A model generated the notes under the pieces. That model was not told the DNA's origin, made no database searches, and saw nothing but the letters and a program-made list of their open reading frames with translations. Source: Trichoderma breve (taxonomy: Eukaryota; Ascomycota; Sordariomycetes; Hypocreales; Hypocreaceae). From it: DNA of 64,000 nucleotides. Below, one piece after another: positions 44,852 through 56,510 of the stretch (position 1 is the stretch's first letter; the number at the start of each line of letters is the position of its first letter). Where the stretch lies: the NCBI RefSeq assembly GCF_028502605.1, contig NC_079236.1:2170001-2234000 (forward strand). Reading direction: 5' to 3'. The translations under genes and the position numbers were made by a program.

Positions 44852-45790
44852 ATGGTCAATCCAAGGATACGGCAGCCAGTTGGAGCCCTACTCACAATCC
44901 CCAAGCAGCAGCCACGGCCCTTGTCTGCTTTCGAAGACTTCAATGAATCATCATACACACCCTACTCACGCCCAACTAGCTTCTCCTCTTCGTCTGAAGC
45001 TTCATCTCCTCGATACAACATGACGGGTCGCCCACCGACCCTCAACGAGATTCTTCTCGATACCGCCCCTCCGCCATGGACACTGAGTGCCTTCATGGCC
45101 TACCTCTCCCAAAACCACTGCATGGAGACGCTCGAATTCACTCTTGATGCTCAGCGCTATGCCTCCGTCTACGAACAGTCCCTCGCTGACGCCACCTCTG
45201 CGGATGACGGCAGGGAGAGGGTTTGTGCATGGTGGGAGAAGCTGATGCAGGTCTACATAGTCCCCTGCGCCCCTCGCGAAGTAAACATTCCTGCTCAGGT
45301 TCGAGATCGCCTCCTTCGCGTGCCCTATGGCCCCAACCCCCCTCACCCGTCCGAGCTGGCTGAAGCTGGACGCATCATCTACGAACTCATGAACGACTCC
45401 GTTTTGGTTCCTTTCTTGCAGTCTGTCGCTACCCCCGCAACAGAGCTGCATCACGATTTTCATCTGGGATCGCCCAAAGCCTCTTCTGATCGCACATCGC
45501 CCTCCAGTGGCGCGGATGTCGAGCCCTTGTCAGCCGATAGTGAAGGCAATTCACCGTCAGTCACGGAACCCATGACACCCCCTACCACGCCGCCTACCTC
45601 AGAGTGGACTTTTAGTGCCACGCATGGTGGCTTTCACCGTGCCGTAGCAGCGCACAACAAGGGTTGGAAAAAGGTTGGCGCAAAGCTGGGCTTCAATCGC
45701 AAAAGCTCTAATCGGAGAACAACACCTACATCTTCGGGACCCGAGTCTGGAGAATCGAGCTACAACCCCAGCAGCAATTCATCGTTTTGA
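44852..45790 (+). CDS. RGS-domain protein (regulator of G-protein signalling)
   Basis: Single exon, 312 aa from the first ATG (MVNPRIRQ); the frame is open upstream but without ATG. The RGS fold covers about residues 60-200: PTLNEILLDTAPPPWTLSAF, FMAYLSQNHCMETLEFTLDA, then WWEKLMQVYI and the last helix RIIYELMNDSVLVPFLQS. The C-terminal third is Ser/Thr/Pro-rich with a basic patch (HNKGWKKVGAKLGFNRKSS) that could bind membrane lipid. No DEP or membrane segment is seen, so it is not FlbA- or Rax1-like; the layout resembles the small RgsB-type proteins of ascomycetes. Known role: speeding GTP hydrolysis by a G-alpha subunit, and so limiting signals for growth and conidiation. Confidence 0.82.
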   Translation: MVNPRIRQPVGALLTIPKQQPRPLSAFEDFNESSYTPYSRPTSFSSSSEASSPRYNMTGRPPTLNEILLDTAPPPWTLSAFMAYLSQNHCMETLEFTLDAQRYASVYEQSLADATSADDGRERVCAWWEKLMQVYIVPCAPREVNIPAQVRDRLLRVPYGPNPPHPSELAEAGRIIYELMNDSVLVPFLQSVATPATELHHDFHLGSPKASSDRTSPSSGADVEPLSADSEGNSPSVTEPMTPPTTPPTSEWTFSATHGGFHRAVAAHNKGWKKVGAKLGFNRKSSNRRTTPTSSGPESGESSYNPSSNSSF

Positions 45791-47349
45791 AGCGTGTGCC
45801 AAGGAGGCTGATTTGCAGCCACCTGTCGCTTGTCATCTCTTACGCGAGACACTACCGAGTAGTCCGACATTATCAATCTACAACCGACAAGGGACTTCCC
45901 CGCGATTACTCGGCCACCACAACGGCGCTATACTGGAATCTGCTTGCGGGGTACAATACGGTCATGCAGCAGGCCTTATCAGGCTCTCTTGTCGTAGTCG
46001 CCATCATAAATCCATTGAGCCGCTCTCTCCATGCCATTTTTAGCATTGGCAGGGTGTGGCGCCTCTCGGGTCGTCTACCCATACAAACCGGGGCTCTTGG
46101 CCCTCTTCTATCATCGACTGCTGTTCATGTCGAAGGATTATCAAATTTCAACGTCTTCGTTGACTGACTCAGTATATCTGCAGTCATCGCTCAAATTTTC
46201 AAAGCAAGCCTCAGTGTGGTCGCTCAGTTCCAATCTGCTGCGTCCTAATACCCTTCATCACTAGGCCAAGTCAACTGGCAACTGCCTGAGTTGACTTTTT
46301 GCAGCTAAATGCTCTAAATCTCTAAAGCATGGAAGATTCTCTCATTTCATTTTACCCCCTTCCTGTCGATGGGGATTGTACACCACATGTTCGAATGCGA
46401 GATTGCACTGTGAGAGTTTTCGAGACTCCCCCTGCTAGTCTCCCATCTTAATAATAGATGACCCTCATGCAAGCGTGCTATTCAATTTACGAAATCATGG
46501 GAACCACGGCCTTTTTACAAGTCGGACGGAGTTTTATCAGGGGTCTGGCGGTACACATATACATTGTATTGGCGTTTATCATTTCTTTTGTTGTTTTTGG
46601 TCAATGGATTTCTCAAGGCGTGCGCGCATGGATGATACATGATGTCTTTTTTTTTTGTTCTTTCAAATTCACCATCAACGGGATCCCGCGGCAACTGAAC
46701 ATCAATCTAATGTTTATTGTCAGTAAATAGAGATAGGCCGATGAATAGATGCCTGAACGGGGAATATCTCGTCAGGATGTCAAGTGTGGATTGAATTGAG
46801 CTCTCTTTCGTGAATGAATGATATTATAAGTGATGTACTTGTTAGTAAGGAAGAAAGAGGAAGTATTGCGCTGAGCATGTAGTGGATAATGCCTTCATGT
46901 TTCTATCCTGTCATCATAATTGAGACGTTACAACTACTACCTAGTGGCTACCTATTCTATACATGTGTTTTCCCTTCTAATGACATTCCCATTCCCGAAA
47001 TATATATGATAGCGTCTATTTCACCTCCCCTCTCTTTTTTCGCTTCCCAGAACAGCGCCTAGTGTTTCCCTTAAGCGCGGGTTATATCAGTGATTGGTTT
47101 CGCTGTGCTTTTTTCTCATGGTTGAACCTCAAAACGTCAAGATGCAGATATTAGATCCGGCATGCACTATAACACATGAATATTATCAAAGCATTTGGTC
47201 ATCCTTTCGTAACCAAGTAAAGGATCCCTTCGTCCATTTCAAATCATAGGGTTGCATCAACAACCACGTGTCGCTTCCGATCCTCGTCTGCCGCCGGCAG
47301 CATCGGAAGCCCTTCTTGCGTATACGGGGTAAGATAGGCCACCCTTTCT
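45791..47349. other. convergent intergenic region, RGS / SLY41-like
   Basis: 1.6 kb between two convergent genes. The frames 45787-46167 and 46458-46730 have no family features. An AT-rich stretch lies near 46740-47000. No gene called. Confidence 0.5.
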
Positions 47350-48801
47350 TCATGGGTGAAACGCGCCATTCCTCGGCTGAGGAGATGTTTGGTAGCGACC
47401 AGTTTGCGTTGGCACCTCATTAAGGGGCAGCAGAGGCGTGCCACTCCGGGACTGCGTCATCATTCGCGCGCTCCGATCGGCCTTGTTGCTCTCGCTAGTC
47501 CTGTCGTAGAGGTACAGGCCTAGGAAGGTGAGAGCAATGCCCACGGCTTGCACGGAAGTCGTCGGGCTTCTGAACCAAATGATGGCCATGACGATGACGA
47601 ACACGCGCTTGATGAGACTTGCGACGGAATAGGTAACGGGAGAAACCATGGACAGCAGTATGAAGGCGATGATGTTCTGTCCAAAGTGGAACGTGCCGTT
47701 AAAAATAAACTCCAAGGTGAGACGGCCATGGTCCATGGCATTCGGCCTGTTGCTGAGGTCTACCGAGCCGTCATGCAGGAAATCTTTAATCAGGGTGATG
47801 CCCTCTGTCCAGAACCAAATCGGTACAGTCAGGGCAAAGGCCATGCCGGATGAGTAGCACAGCAAGTTGAGCTTGTCGAGCTTCTTGCTGGGGACTCCCG
47901 TGCCGTCGGCCTCGACTTTAGCAGCCTCGTTGAACAGCTTCTTGGAGAAGATGTTCTGCGTTACAAAGATGAGCGTCGCCAGGAGCGCCTCCAAGACACC
48001 AAGCAATTGGCCGCCGTAGTTTGATTCACTAGAGCAAGCCAGCATAACCCCAATAGTTAGGGGAATCAAGGAGAGGTAGGTCGTCGTCGGGTATCGAATG
48101 TTGTATATCAGTCGGTATGCGAGCACGGTGAAGAGCGGCGAGAGGCCCTTTATGGTGTGGACAAGCGAAACGGGGATTTTAGCTGTGGCGGTCGAGCTGA
48201 GCAGATGGCCGCCAATCTGGAAGAAGGCGAGGGGCAGCGTTGTCATGATGACTTCTCGGCTGGGTTCGCGGATGGGGTGTCGCAACGCAGAGATTTTGGT
48301 GCGCAGAACTGGGAAGATGCTGGCCAGCCAGGAGAGGAAAATACAGAGCGAAGACACAAAGGCGAATTGGATCAATGTCAAGGTTGCTGGCATGTCAAAG
48401 GCGTTGAGGATGGACTTTGACGACGTGTTGGTCAGGGCAGATGAGGTGTACCACATGACGCAAAGAACCTGCAAAGAAGGAATTAACTTCCCTGATTTTT
48501 CGCATTATCATATACAAGACAGGATGTGACATACAACAAGCTTTGGGGACACGGGAGCCCGTAGCGCATCGGCGATCTCGTGGGCATTTTGGCTCATGCT
48601 GCCGTTCCTTGCGCGAATCGTTCGAAATGCATCGCCAAGACTCTTTTGGCGGCTGTGCCCACGTCCCGAGGACGACCATGCATTTGCCGCAGGATAGCCA
48701 TTGCTATGGCCGTTGCCATTGCCATTCGCGGAGCCGAGATCGTTCAAGCCATTGCTCCCCAGTGGTGATGGTGATGCCGACAGGCTTGGGAATTTCTCCA
48801 T
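47350..48801 (-). CDS. SLY41-like transporter (triose-phosphate/nucleotide-sugar translocator family)
   Basis: Two exons, complement(47350..48468, 48535..48801), 461 aa. Exon 1 is a disordered Ser/Gly/Asn-rich N-terminus; splicing joins APVSPKLV to VLCVMWYTSSALTNTSSKSI, the first membrane helix of the family. About ten hydrophobic segments follow. TPT signatures include HTIKGLSPLFTVLAYRL, FVTQNIFSKKLFNE and SPVTYSVASLIKRVFVIVMA. Total length and N-terminal extension are close to yeast Sly41. Known family role: exchange of phosphorylated metabolites or nucleotide sugars across ER, Golgi or plastid membranes; Sly41 acts in the ER and suppresses loss of Ypt1. Substrate unknown. Confidence 0.88.
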
Positions 48802-49725
48802 TGCGCAGCGGGCGCAACGACAGTGTTTCTATGCGATTCGCGAATTCGAGGATTCGCTATATCTTCGTTTGTAATATTTGAAGGCGATTGTCGAGTACAG
48901 AAGTCTCCGAGTGCGCAGCGGCTTGTGATGACGACGACTGGCAAACAACTCGGAGCAAACGTCAACGTCGAGGCGGTGCTGGTGGGTTATGCCGCGATAT
49001 CAATTGACATTTGGAACAGTGGACTGAAACGAGAGACTGGGTGTAAAAAGTAAGCTATCCATTACCACGGCAGAGCCATGCAAGTAAACAGCTTCCAGGG
49101 AAGAAGATAAGAAGAGAAATGTCGCTATAAAATCATGAGGGAGGGGAGAAAATACGAGGTCAGACAAGAGATAGAGGGTTACTCCCGCGGTGGAAAGGGG
49201 ATCGCCAGCGCGGCTTCAGGTCACTCAGAAGTCTTTGCCGCTGGAAAGGAGTGGCCGGCTTAGCGAATCTGCGCTGGACTAATTTTCCCGGTACCTGGAG
49301 CTATTACCCGATCTTCAGCCGACAGCCGCGCGCCCCACATGCTTTGCGCGCGCTGGTCTTGGCAAAACACGATCGTTTTGGGTGCTTTTTCTTTTTCTTT
49401 TCTGGGTTGGAAAAGCTGCTACCGCCGAGTAGGGGCTCTCACTGCTTCACCACCAACTTCATCGCCCTCCCCGCGACTTACCGGCTTGCTTCATCCAGCC
49501 AAAGCCGCGAGTCGAGCTGCGTCACCTTCCCGTTATCGCTGCCTGATTAGCCACGCCCTCGCTTTTCTCCGAGATTCTGCCAGCTCGCCGCGGCATGGGA
49601 AGAGATCCAAAGCGATACGTTGTCGCTGTCACTGGTCTTTACGCCGTCTTCCAGCTCCTCACCCAGACGGCCAATCCATCCGCCTTCTCCAAGCCCAGCA
49701 GCTTGTCGCCGACCTCAGCTTCACC
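48802..49725. other. divergent promoter region, SLY41-like / SF3b subunit 2
   Basis: 0.9 kb between two divergent start codons. The frame of the SF3b gene stays open upstream to 49339, but with no recognisable extension, so I place its start at 49726. No specific elements identified. Confidence 0.55.
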
Positions 49726-51594
49726 ATGGCGGCCCCAAAGATGACCAAGAACCAGATGCGGAGGGCGAAGAAGAAGGAACAGAAGAAGGCCAAGGCAGAT
49801 GTCAGTGTCATCAATTCCACCTCCGCCACGCGTCGCACAATGCTTACGATGATACAGACCGATCCAACCGAACAATCTGATGAGCCGACCGCCGAGAAGA
49901 GGGACGAATCGCCACAGCCGACTGATGATTCCGATGTCAAGGGTGCGGCTGACTTGGCTAAACCATCCGCTCCTGCTAGTGAACCGATCCAAGATGACCT
50001 GCTAGACGACGATCCTGCATTTGCCGCGTACAGAGACATATTCAACAAGTTTGGCCTATCATTTGCGGAAGACCAGATTGCGAAGGAAGCCAACGCTGGC
50101 AACCAGGGCGACGTCTTCTTTGGTGACAATGATGATATTCCTGACGAGGAAGATGAGAACCCTCAACCAAAGCTATCAAAGAAGAAGCGGAAGCAGATGA
50201 ACAAGCTCTCCGTTGCGCAGCTGAAGGCTCTTGTAAACATACCAGAGGTGGTTGAATGGCAGGATGTTTCATCGTCGGATCCACGACTCTTGGTACAAAT
50301 CAAGGCGCAGCGGAACGTCGTTCCCGTACCATCTCATTGGGCGATGAAGAGGGAATATCTATCATCGAAGAGGGGTATTGAGAAATCAGCATTCCGGCTG
50401 CCGAAATTCATCGCCGAAACGGGAATTGCAGAGATGCGCGACGCAGTGCTGGAGAAACAAGCAGAGCAGACGCTGAAGCAGAAGCAGCGAGAGCGTGTCC
50501 AGCCAAAGATGGGTAAACTGGACATCGATTATCAGAAGCTTTACGATGCTTTTTTCCGCTTCCAGACAAAGCCGGAGCTGACGCGATTTGGCGAGGTCTA
50601 TTATGAAGGTAAGGAAAGCGAGGTAGACTACCAGCACTTCCGCCCTGGAGATTTGAGCGATGCCACGAAGGAAGCGCTCGGCATGCCACCTGGAGCGCCT
50701 CCTCCATGGCTCATCAACCAACAGAGATTCGGCACACCCCCTAGTTACCCGACCTTGAGAATACCTGGTTTGAACGCGCCTCCACCTGCCGGAGGATCCT
50801 GGGGCTTCCATCCCGGCGGCTGGGGTAAGCCTCCAGTCGATGAATTCAACCGTCCATTATACGGTGGCGATGTTTTTGGTCTTACCGCGCAAAATGGCGC
50901 CTCTGGCCAAGCACAGGTAACGCAGCCTCAAGCACCTAACGGGGATGCCGTGGAGCGCACACTGTGGGGAGAGCTGCAGCCTCGCGAGGAGGAATCTGAA
51001 GAAGAAGAGGAAGACGATGAAGAGGAAGAGTCCGAGGATGAGGATGTCCCTGGCGGCACCGAGACTCCCAGCGGGCTCGAGACACCAGGAGGTTACACCA
51101 GCACGGTCCATCCGGACTATTCACAACAAGGAGTCGAAACGTCCATTGCCGGTGAAATGGACCTACGCAAAGAACGACGCGGGTACGATACCGAAGAGTC
51201 CTCTGCTCCCCGCTCCGCCTACACCGTTGTGCCTGAGCGGCAGGTTCGTGCCGAGGGCTTCTTTGGTAGCGATCGCGCATATGATATCAACGCCGCCCAG
51301 CGCTCCGCTGCGTCTGGCATACCCGTGCTAGGCGCAGACGACGACACTCGGAAACGAAAGAAGCCCGGCGATGTAGACGTGGCAATCGATGTGGACGCGC
51401 TCAACCAGCAGGGCGGTCTGAGCAAAGACGATTTACGGAGCAAATACGAGGCCAGTCATAAGGAAGAGGGCATAGGCGCAAGATGGGCGTATGATGACGA
51501 TTTGAGCCAGATGATTGCGGAAGAGAGCAATAAGCGGCAGCGAACCGAGAAGGAGCACAGCGAGAGGAGACGTGAGGGCAAGTATAAGTTTTAA
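49726..51594 (+). CDS. CUS1: splicing factor 3b subunit 2 (SF3B2/SAP145, Cus1)
   Basis: 622 aa as an uninterrupted frame. The start MAAPKMTKNQMRRAKKKEQK matches the basic N-terminus of the family; an ATG 387 bp upstream is not needed. The DUF382-type core (about residues 140-290; NIPEVVEWQDVSSSDPRLLV, VPVPSHWAMKREYLSSKRGI) and the PSP-type domain (about 330-390; APPPWLINQQRFGTPPSYPT, RIPGLNAPPP, GGWGKPPVDEFNRPLYGGD) are complete. An acidic run and a charged C-terminus follow. Known role: part of the U2 snRNP SF3b complex that contacts the branch site. A 57-nt segment, 49801-49857, begins GTCAGT and ends CAG in frame and may be an intron (603 aa if removed). Confidence 0.93.
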   Translation: MAAPKMTKNQMRRAKKKEQKKAKADVSVINSTSATRRTMLTMIQTDPTEQSDEPTAEKRDESPQPTDDSDVKGAADLAKPSAPASEPIQDDLLDDDPAFAAYRDIFNKFGLSFAEDQIAKEANAGNQGDVFFGDNDDIPDEEDENPQPKLSKKKRKQMNKLSVAQLKALVNIPEVVEWQDVSSSDPRLLVQIKAQRNVVPVPSHWAMKREYLSSKRGIEKSAFRLPKFIAETGIAEMRDAVLEKQAEQTLKQKQRERVQPKMGKLDIDYQKLYDAFFRFQTKPELTRFGEVYYEGKESEVDYQHFRPGDLSDATKEALGMPPGAPPPWLINQQRFGTPPSYPTLRIPGLNAPPPAGGSWGFHPGGWGKPPVDEFNRPLYGGDVFGLTAQNGASGQAQVTQPQAPNGDAVERTLWGELQPREEESEEEEEDDEEEESEDEDVPGGTETPSGLETPGGYTSTVHPDYSQQGVETSIAGEMDLRKERRGYDTEESSAPRSAYTVVPERQVRAEGFFGSDRAYDINAAQRSAASGIPVLGADDDTRKRKKPGDVDVAIDVDALNQQGGLSKDDLRSKYEASHKEEGIGARWAYDDDLSQMIAEESNKRQRTEKEHSERRREGKYKF

Positions 51595-52290
51595 TACCAC
51601 AGAAGAATGACCACCGTGGCTCGTCCTATGCTACGGACTCGTAATTGAGAAGCTGGGTTGATTGGATCAGGGAAATAAGGGATAAGGGATGACGGCAGCG
51701 AATGACACATGTATTAAACTCATAAAAAGCAAACCAAATCGGCACATGGGTTACCGGGAAATATCGTCAACTGCAAGAACTTCATGTATAGTAAAATATA
51801 ATGCTTCGTTGATACCATTCAAACATTTTACACCCGCCTCATACCTCACAGGCACAGGGGCCAACAACTTGGTTAGGATACATGTATCATCTTCGTATTT
51901 CTATCGACAAGCTTTAACTTATTCATCCCAGCATGTCTTCCATTACTCACTCACATCGGCTCCGTCAATCAAAACCGCAATCGACGCCTGTGCTCCCGAC
52001 AGACGCCAAGAGCTAAAGTGGCTCGGAAGCACTGCTCTCTTCGCCTCCGCTTGGTGCATTTGGCTTTATAGTAGCATCTCAAATCAGACTCGATGAGATG
52101 CTGGCCACAACTAGCCACCTACTTAGGTGGCTGCTTATATGAGTATGCCATATTTTTATATTAAACTCAACTTGACTATGTGCACGCACTGTTGCAGCTT
52201 GTGTCAAGGTTCCGAGATTCTTGAGGTCAATAGAAGCCTCTTTTGAGTAATCCGGCTTATGTTGCATGTCTACTTGTGCTTGTTCTTGCC
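51595..52290. other. convergent intergenic region, SF3B2 / SUZ12
   Basis: 0.7 kb between two stop codons, moderately AT-rich; nothing recognised. The right limit depends on the last SUZ12 exon proposed below. Confidence 0.5.
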
Positions 52291-54626
52291 TTAGGTTGGT
52301 CTACCGGCGCAGCACGCATTACAACGCCAAACTTCCTTCTTTTCAACTGACATGACTGCCTCTTGTTCTACGCAGTCTGAGTGGTATAGTCTCTGGGGAC
52401 AGGCCTATTTAAAGATGTTACAATTAGTACGTATTCATCAATATATATCTATGCCAAGAACGAGATGGGTATGAACAGTACCTTATTGGAGCAGATCAGC
52501 ATTCTTGGACCCAGGACCGGCAGCTGACAGACAGTACAGCCGTTTGCTCCTTTGCGGATTTGGGTCGCTCTGGGAGACTGTTTTGAATCTACATCTTCAG
52601 TTTTGGCATTGCCACTCCCATCTTCAGCTTGGGCATTGCCATTCTCATCACCAGCAACTTCTTGTGGCCTTATTCTTGCGTTGTTGATGTGGGTAAAGGC
52701 TTCCCGGATGATATTGTCATCCAGCATATCGCGGACTCGGAGCAAGCTAGCGTGCTTGCCAAACTCTAGCACACGTTGGTCAGCGGCAGCAAGCCAAGAC
52801 GCCTTCTCTCGAACAAAGCCCAACCAGGCTCGAGGAAAATAAGCGGCAGATGTGAGGCTTTGGCGAAGAATGTATCCATCCCACTCCCATATGTACTCCT
52901 TTTCTGCAGGAGTCACGTCGGAAAAATCACTTGTGCTCTCTCGGTGCTTTTGGATCAGCCATGTGTTGTCCAGCGGCCTCTTTGGCACTTCTTGGCCTGG
53001 GACTAAACGTGCTCTGCTAATGGGATCAAACAGAGCTTGTTTAATTTTGGGCACCAAGATCTTCTCGTTTCTGGGAGCCCCAGGACGCCGCTGCACCGGC
53101 CTTGGCTGTGTGACTGACGGCGATTGGGAAGGAAGCCTATCATAGGTACTCTTGTCCCCCGAAAAGGTAAATATATCATCCACTGTATCCGGTCCAAGTC
53201 GAGAGGAAATCCATGACTGGTCGCCAACCAGATATGTTTCAAGGTTGAATGGCCTGACGGGTGGGTTTATCTGATACTGCTGCTTCAAGGGAGAGGATAT
53301 GGGCTCGCAGCGACTAGTGACTCGAAATTGCGGTCCTTGACTCGTTGTCTCGAGCACATAGCTGTACGTAGGGTGGAAGGTTTGCAAGTGGACTTGCAGT
53401 TGCTGCATTGTCTGGTGGTAGACTCCGCAAGTTATACAGCGGTAATAGTCTAGGCAAACCGGTTGATCAGAAGGTAGAAGATAGCTAACACGGCCTTCAT
53501 TTGTTGCAATGTGACTAGCCCGTGCGCGCCGCTTTCTTTCCCTCCCCTGAGCTTGGTCGCTTAAGACTTTCAGGTTGTACACCTTATTCTTTTCGCGAGT
53601 CCTCAACGACCTTGAAGGGGTTTGTGCGCCATCGAAGCCATCTAGGCCGTCATCGTCGAGTTCAATAGAGGACTCATCTACGTGGTGACCATTGATGCTA
53701 TGGATCCCTCCATTCATTGATGGAGCGAACAAGTCGTCCACAAAAGGGTCAGCATCGGGATCCACAGCGTTGATACAGGGCATGGAGCCTTTCTCCAGAC
53801 GCTTCAAGGCTTTGAAGCCAGCCGACCAGCGTAGATCAATATCCATGACATAATCTGTGCGAACTGGGGGCTCAGGTGCTGAATATCCTGCAGACAAGGA
53901 TAAGGGGCTCTTTAGCCTGCCAAAAATCTGGTCAAACCGGCTTGACAGGACCCATGCTTTGCCGGGGACCGAGGCGAGGCTGGATGAAGCCGGGAGAGCG
54001 CCGAAATCGCTCGAGTCCAGTGGCGGCCAATATCCGTCATGGGCAGCCTCTAGCTCGACAACAATGTCGTAGGAGTCTGCCAGGTCAAATGTGGCATCAT
54101 CCGCCCGATTGATGAGGATACTTTCCTGAGGGATGTAGAATGGTTTGGGAAGGGCGATGCGGGCGACTCGATGAGGGCCCACGGGGTTTTTAAATGTTGT
54201 CAAGTCACATACTTGACTCTGGCAGTGAACAACTCGGGGATAACCGGAACTCAGTTCAGAGATGGTGATCCTGCAGCTAGCTTTGGTGGGAATTACCTCG
54301 CGGGGGGGAGCGTGGGCGAGATGAGATCTGACCTTTTTGGAATCCTTGTGGGCAATCTTGAGAACCTCGATACGTAAAGCAGATCTCGAATCGGAGGCGT
54401 GGGGAGAAGCAATGAGATGGTCGACATCCAGGGAGTCGGGCGATGAGATGCGTCGCCTCTTGAGTGGCGGGCCCCCGTCGTTGTCAATGTGATGCGATCC
54501 TTTATGGATGGGTGAAGATACTATGTTGCCCATAGCTGCAGAGTCCTTCAAGGCTCTGGCGCCTTTGATCCAGTTGCGATGAAGAAAGGGGGCTCGACGC
54601 TGCTGACACCTGGTTTTCACCGTCAT
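52291..54626 (-). CDS. SUZ12-like Polycomb (PRC2) subunit with VEFS box and C-terminal PHD finger
   Basis: Two exons, complement(52291..52404, 52482..54626), 752 aa. The start is the first in-frame ATG (MTVKTRCQQRRAPFLHRNW, a SUZ12-like N-terminus); the frame before it has only TTG. A C2H2 zinc finger (CITCGVYHQTMQQLQ...HLQTFH, C-x2-C-x12-H-x4-H) lies near residue 395. The VEFS box (about 570-655; EYIWEWDGYILRQ, RAWLGFVREKASWLAAADQR, NIIREAFTHINNARI) is the part of SUZ12 that activates the EZH2-type methyltransferase. The last exon, phase 0 after AATAAG|GTACTG and ATAG|GCC, completes a full PHD pattern (C-x2-C-x11-C-x4-C-x5-H-x2-C...W-x-C-x2-C). Known role: scaffold of PRC2, which trimethylates H3K27. 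SUZ12 assignment is strong; the PHD depends on the splice, which both phase and ligand spacing support. Confidence 0.87.
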
Positions 54627-56510
54627 GGCGGGATGAAACCAATCATGAGAGAAGAGGTGGTCTACGAGACGGCGGGTGAGCCAAAACCAAGACAGGTCAG
54701 ACAAAATAAACAGAAATGGCTGGAGAAAAGAGGCGGATTCTCGGCTCTAGAGCATTGTTGAGCCTTGAACGCCTCGTTGCCGCAGGCCGGTTCTAGGAGA
54801 TGAAAAGTGAAAGTGAAGGATGAGAGAGAAAGGTAAAGTTGAAAGAGAAAGAGAAAGAGAGCGCCCGGATATCAGCCGCCTCTCCGTACGCACCAGCCAG
54901 CAAATGGCGAACCGACAAAGAAAGAGAAACCAAGCAGGCGACTCTCCCCAACAAGCACAGCAGAGCGACACCGTGACGGGTGCAAGTGTCGAGAATGCGA
55001 AAGAGACTCAGGCAGCGCGACGGGGCTGCTAGAACGAAGCAGACGCGTGTAGATGAGACCAAGGCAAACGGGGAGTTGCCGGTTTGTATCACGGCCCCAG
55101 AAAAGCCTAGCGCCAGCGGACCTCAGTGTAAGCCCACGCTTAAATTGGCGGTCATGGTACCTACGAGTACTCCGTGCCAGGCACATTAGCGCTATGGAGA
55201 GCACGGCCGTGTCTCGCTGAGGTACTTCCGGGCTGAGCACGGTTATAAGCATAATACATCTGTAAGTGCGTTATGCACGTAGCCAACACACGACGATTTG
55301 TCCGATGACAAGTAGGTACCTAGGGAGAAGGCCGAAGGGAGACAAAAGGAGACAAAAGGAGGCAAACGGAGGACAGTGAAAGATGTGGCGCAGTCATTGC
55401 GAGAACTTGACTGTATCTCTTAGAGACTCTGAGAAATGGGTTGCATTGATGGCAATTGCTACTCGTACATGTAGCCAGTACCCTATGTCTCCGAGAGGAT
55501 GGATGTGTAAGTTGGTATCAGCGTCTTAAATCAATGGCTAAATGTCGAGAGAGCAGCAGTAGCAACAGAAAATACGCAGAGTACAAAGAGTGAATGCCTT
55601 TACCTCTAGATAGTATCTAGAGCGGCCTCTGCAGCATTATCCAATCTCATAATGTCATAATACCTGATCTTGAAAACAAGCATCTTCTGCCCACCTTTAT
55701 TATTTACTACTAGGTAGGTATTCATTGCACCTCTCCGGACAGATAAACAACCAACAACATGCGGAGTCTCTTCCCTGCAAGCATGGCGCATGGCGCTAAC
55801 GCAAGGTCCGAATGTGCCATCAACCTTAGCAGCTGTAGTGCTACCCTGCCAAACACTCACAACTCTCCGAATGTACAAGTAGACTGTACCTGGGTTCGTA
55901 GCAGGGGAAAGTGGAAGCCTTACCTGGTACCGAGAGTACGGAGAGGTACCAACGCTGTAGCTGTTGCAGGCGAATTACTGTTAGCGGCAGCAGCCTTGAG
56001 TTCGATGTACATACGAGTAGAGCAGGGATCCGATCACTAACCCACCCTCACGCGCATTAGGCGTCCTCAGGTAAGATGCTAAAGAATAAAAGGCCAGTGC
56101 CTAGCTGAGACATCTGTTAACATTCTTCATCTCTCAAGTCCAGTTCCTCCATGGCCTTTGGTGGATTTCAATGTAATACCACCACTGGCATTGCAGTAAT
56201 GACAAACAGCCTTTGGCTTCAGGGTACTGAGTACCTACACAGTACTTATCACATGGTAACGTCGGTGCCGCACACTTTTAAGGATGCTGGGCCCCGCCAA
56301 ACCTTGGTCTTGCAACACCGTTAACGCTGCGGTAACCTGAGCAAACCATCGCCTGTGCATAGAACTCAGGTCATCAACAACCAGCAAAGCCATACAGCAA
56401 ATTCACAAGGTGTCACGCCGTATATCATTTTATGCTCCAGGACATCACCGCACTCAGCGTCCATTTCCTCACAGATTTTCCAGCACCGGCGCTGTGAAAT
56501 CGGTGGTACA
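54627..56510. other. divergent intergenic region, SUZ12 / F-box-like gene
   Basis: 1.9 kb. GA-rich repeats lie near 54800-54865 (GAGAAAGA units) and near 55335-55370 (GGAGACAAAA units), and there are scattered GGTACC-type words at 55310-55325 and 55925-55955. No gene called. Confidence 0.55.

Noticed and set aside
46458..46730. 90-residue hydrophobic frame after the RGS gene
   Set aside because: T-rich sequence gives such frames by chance; no homology pattern recognised.
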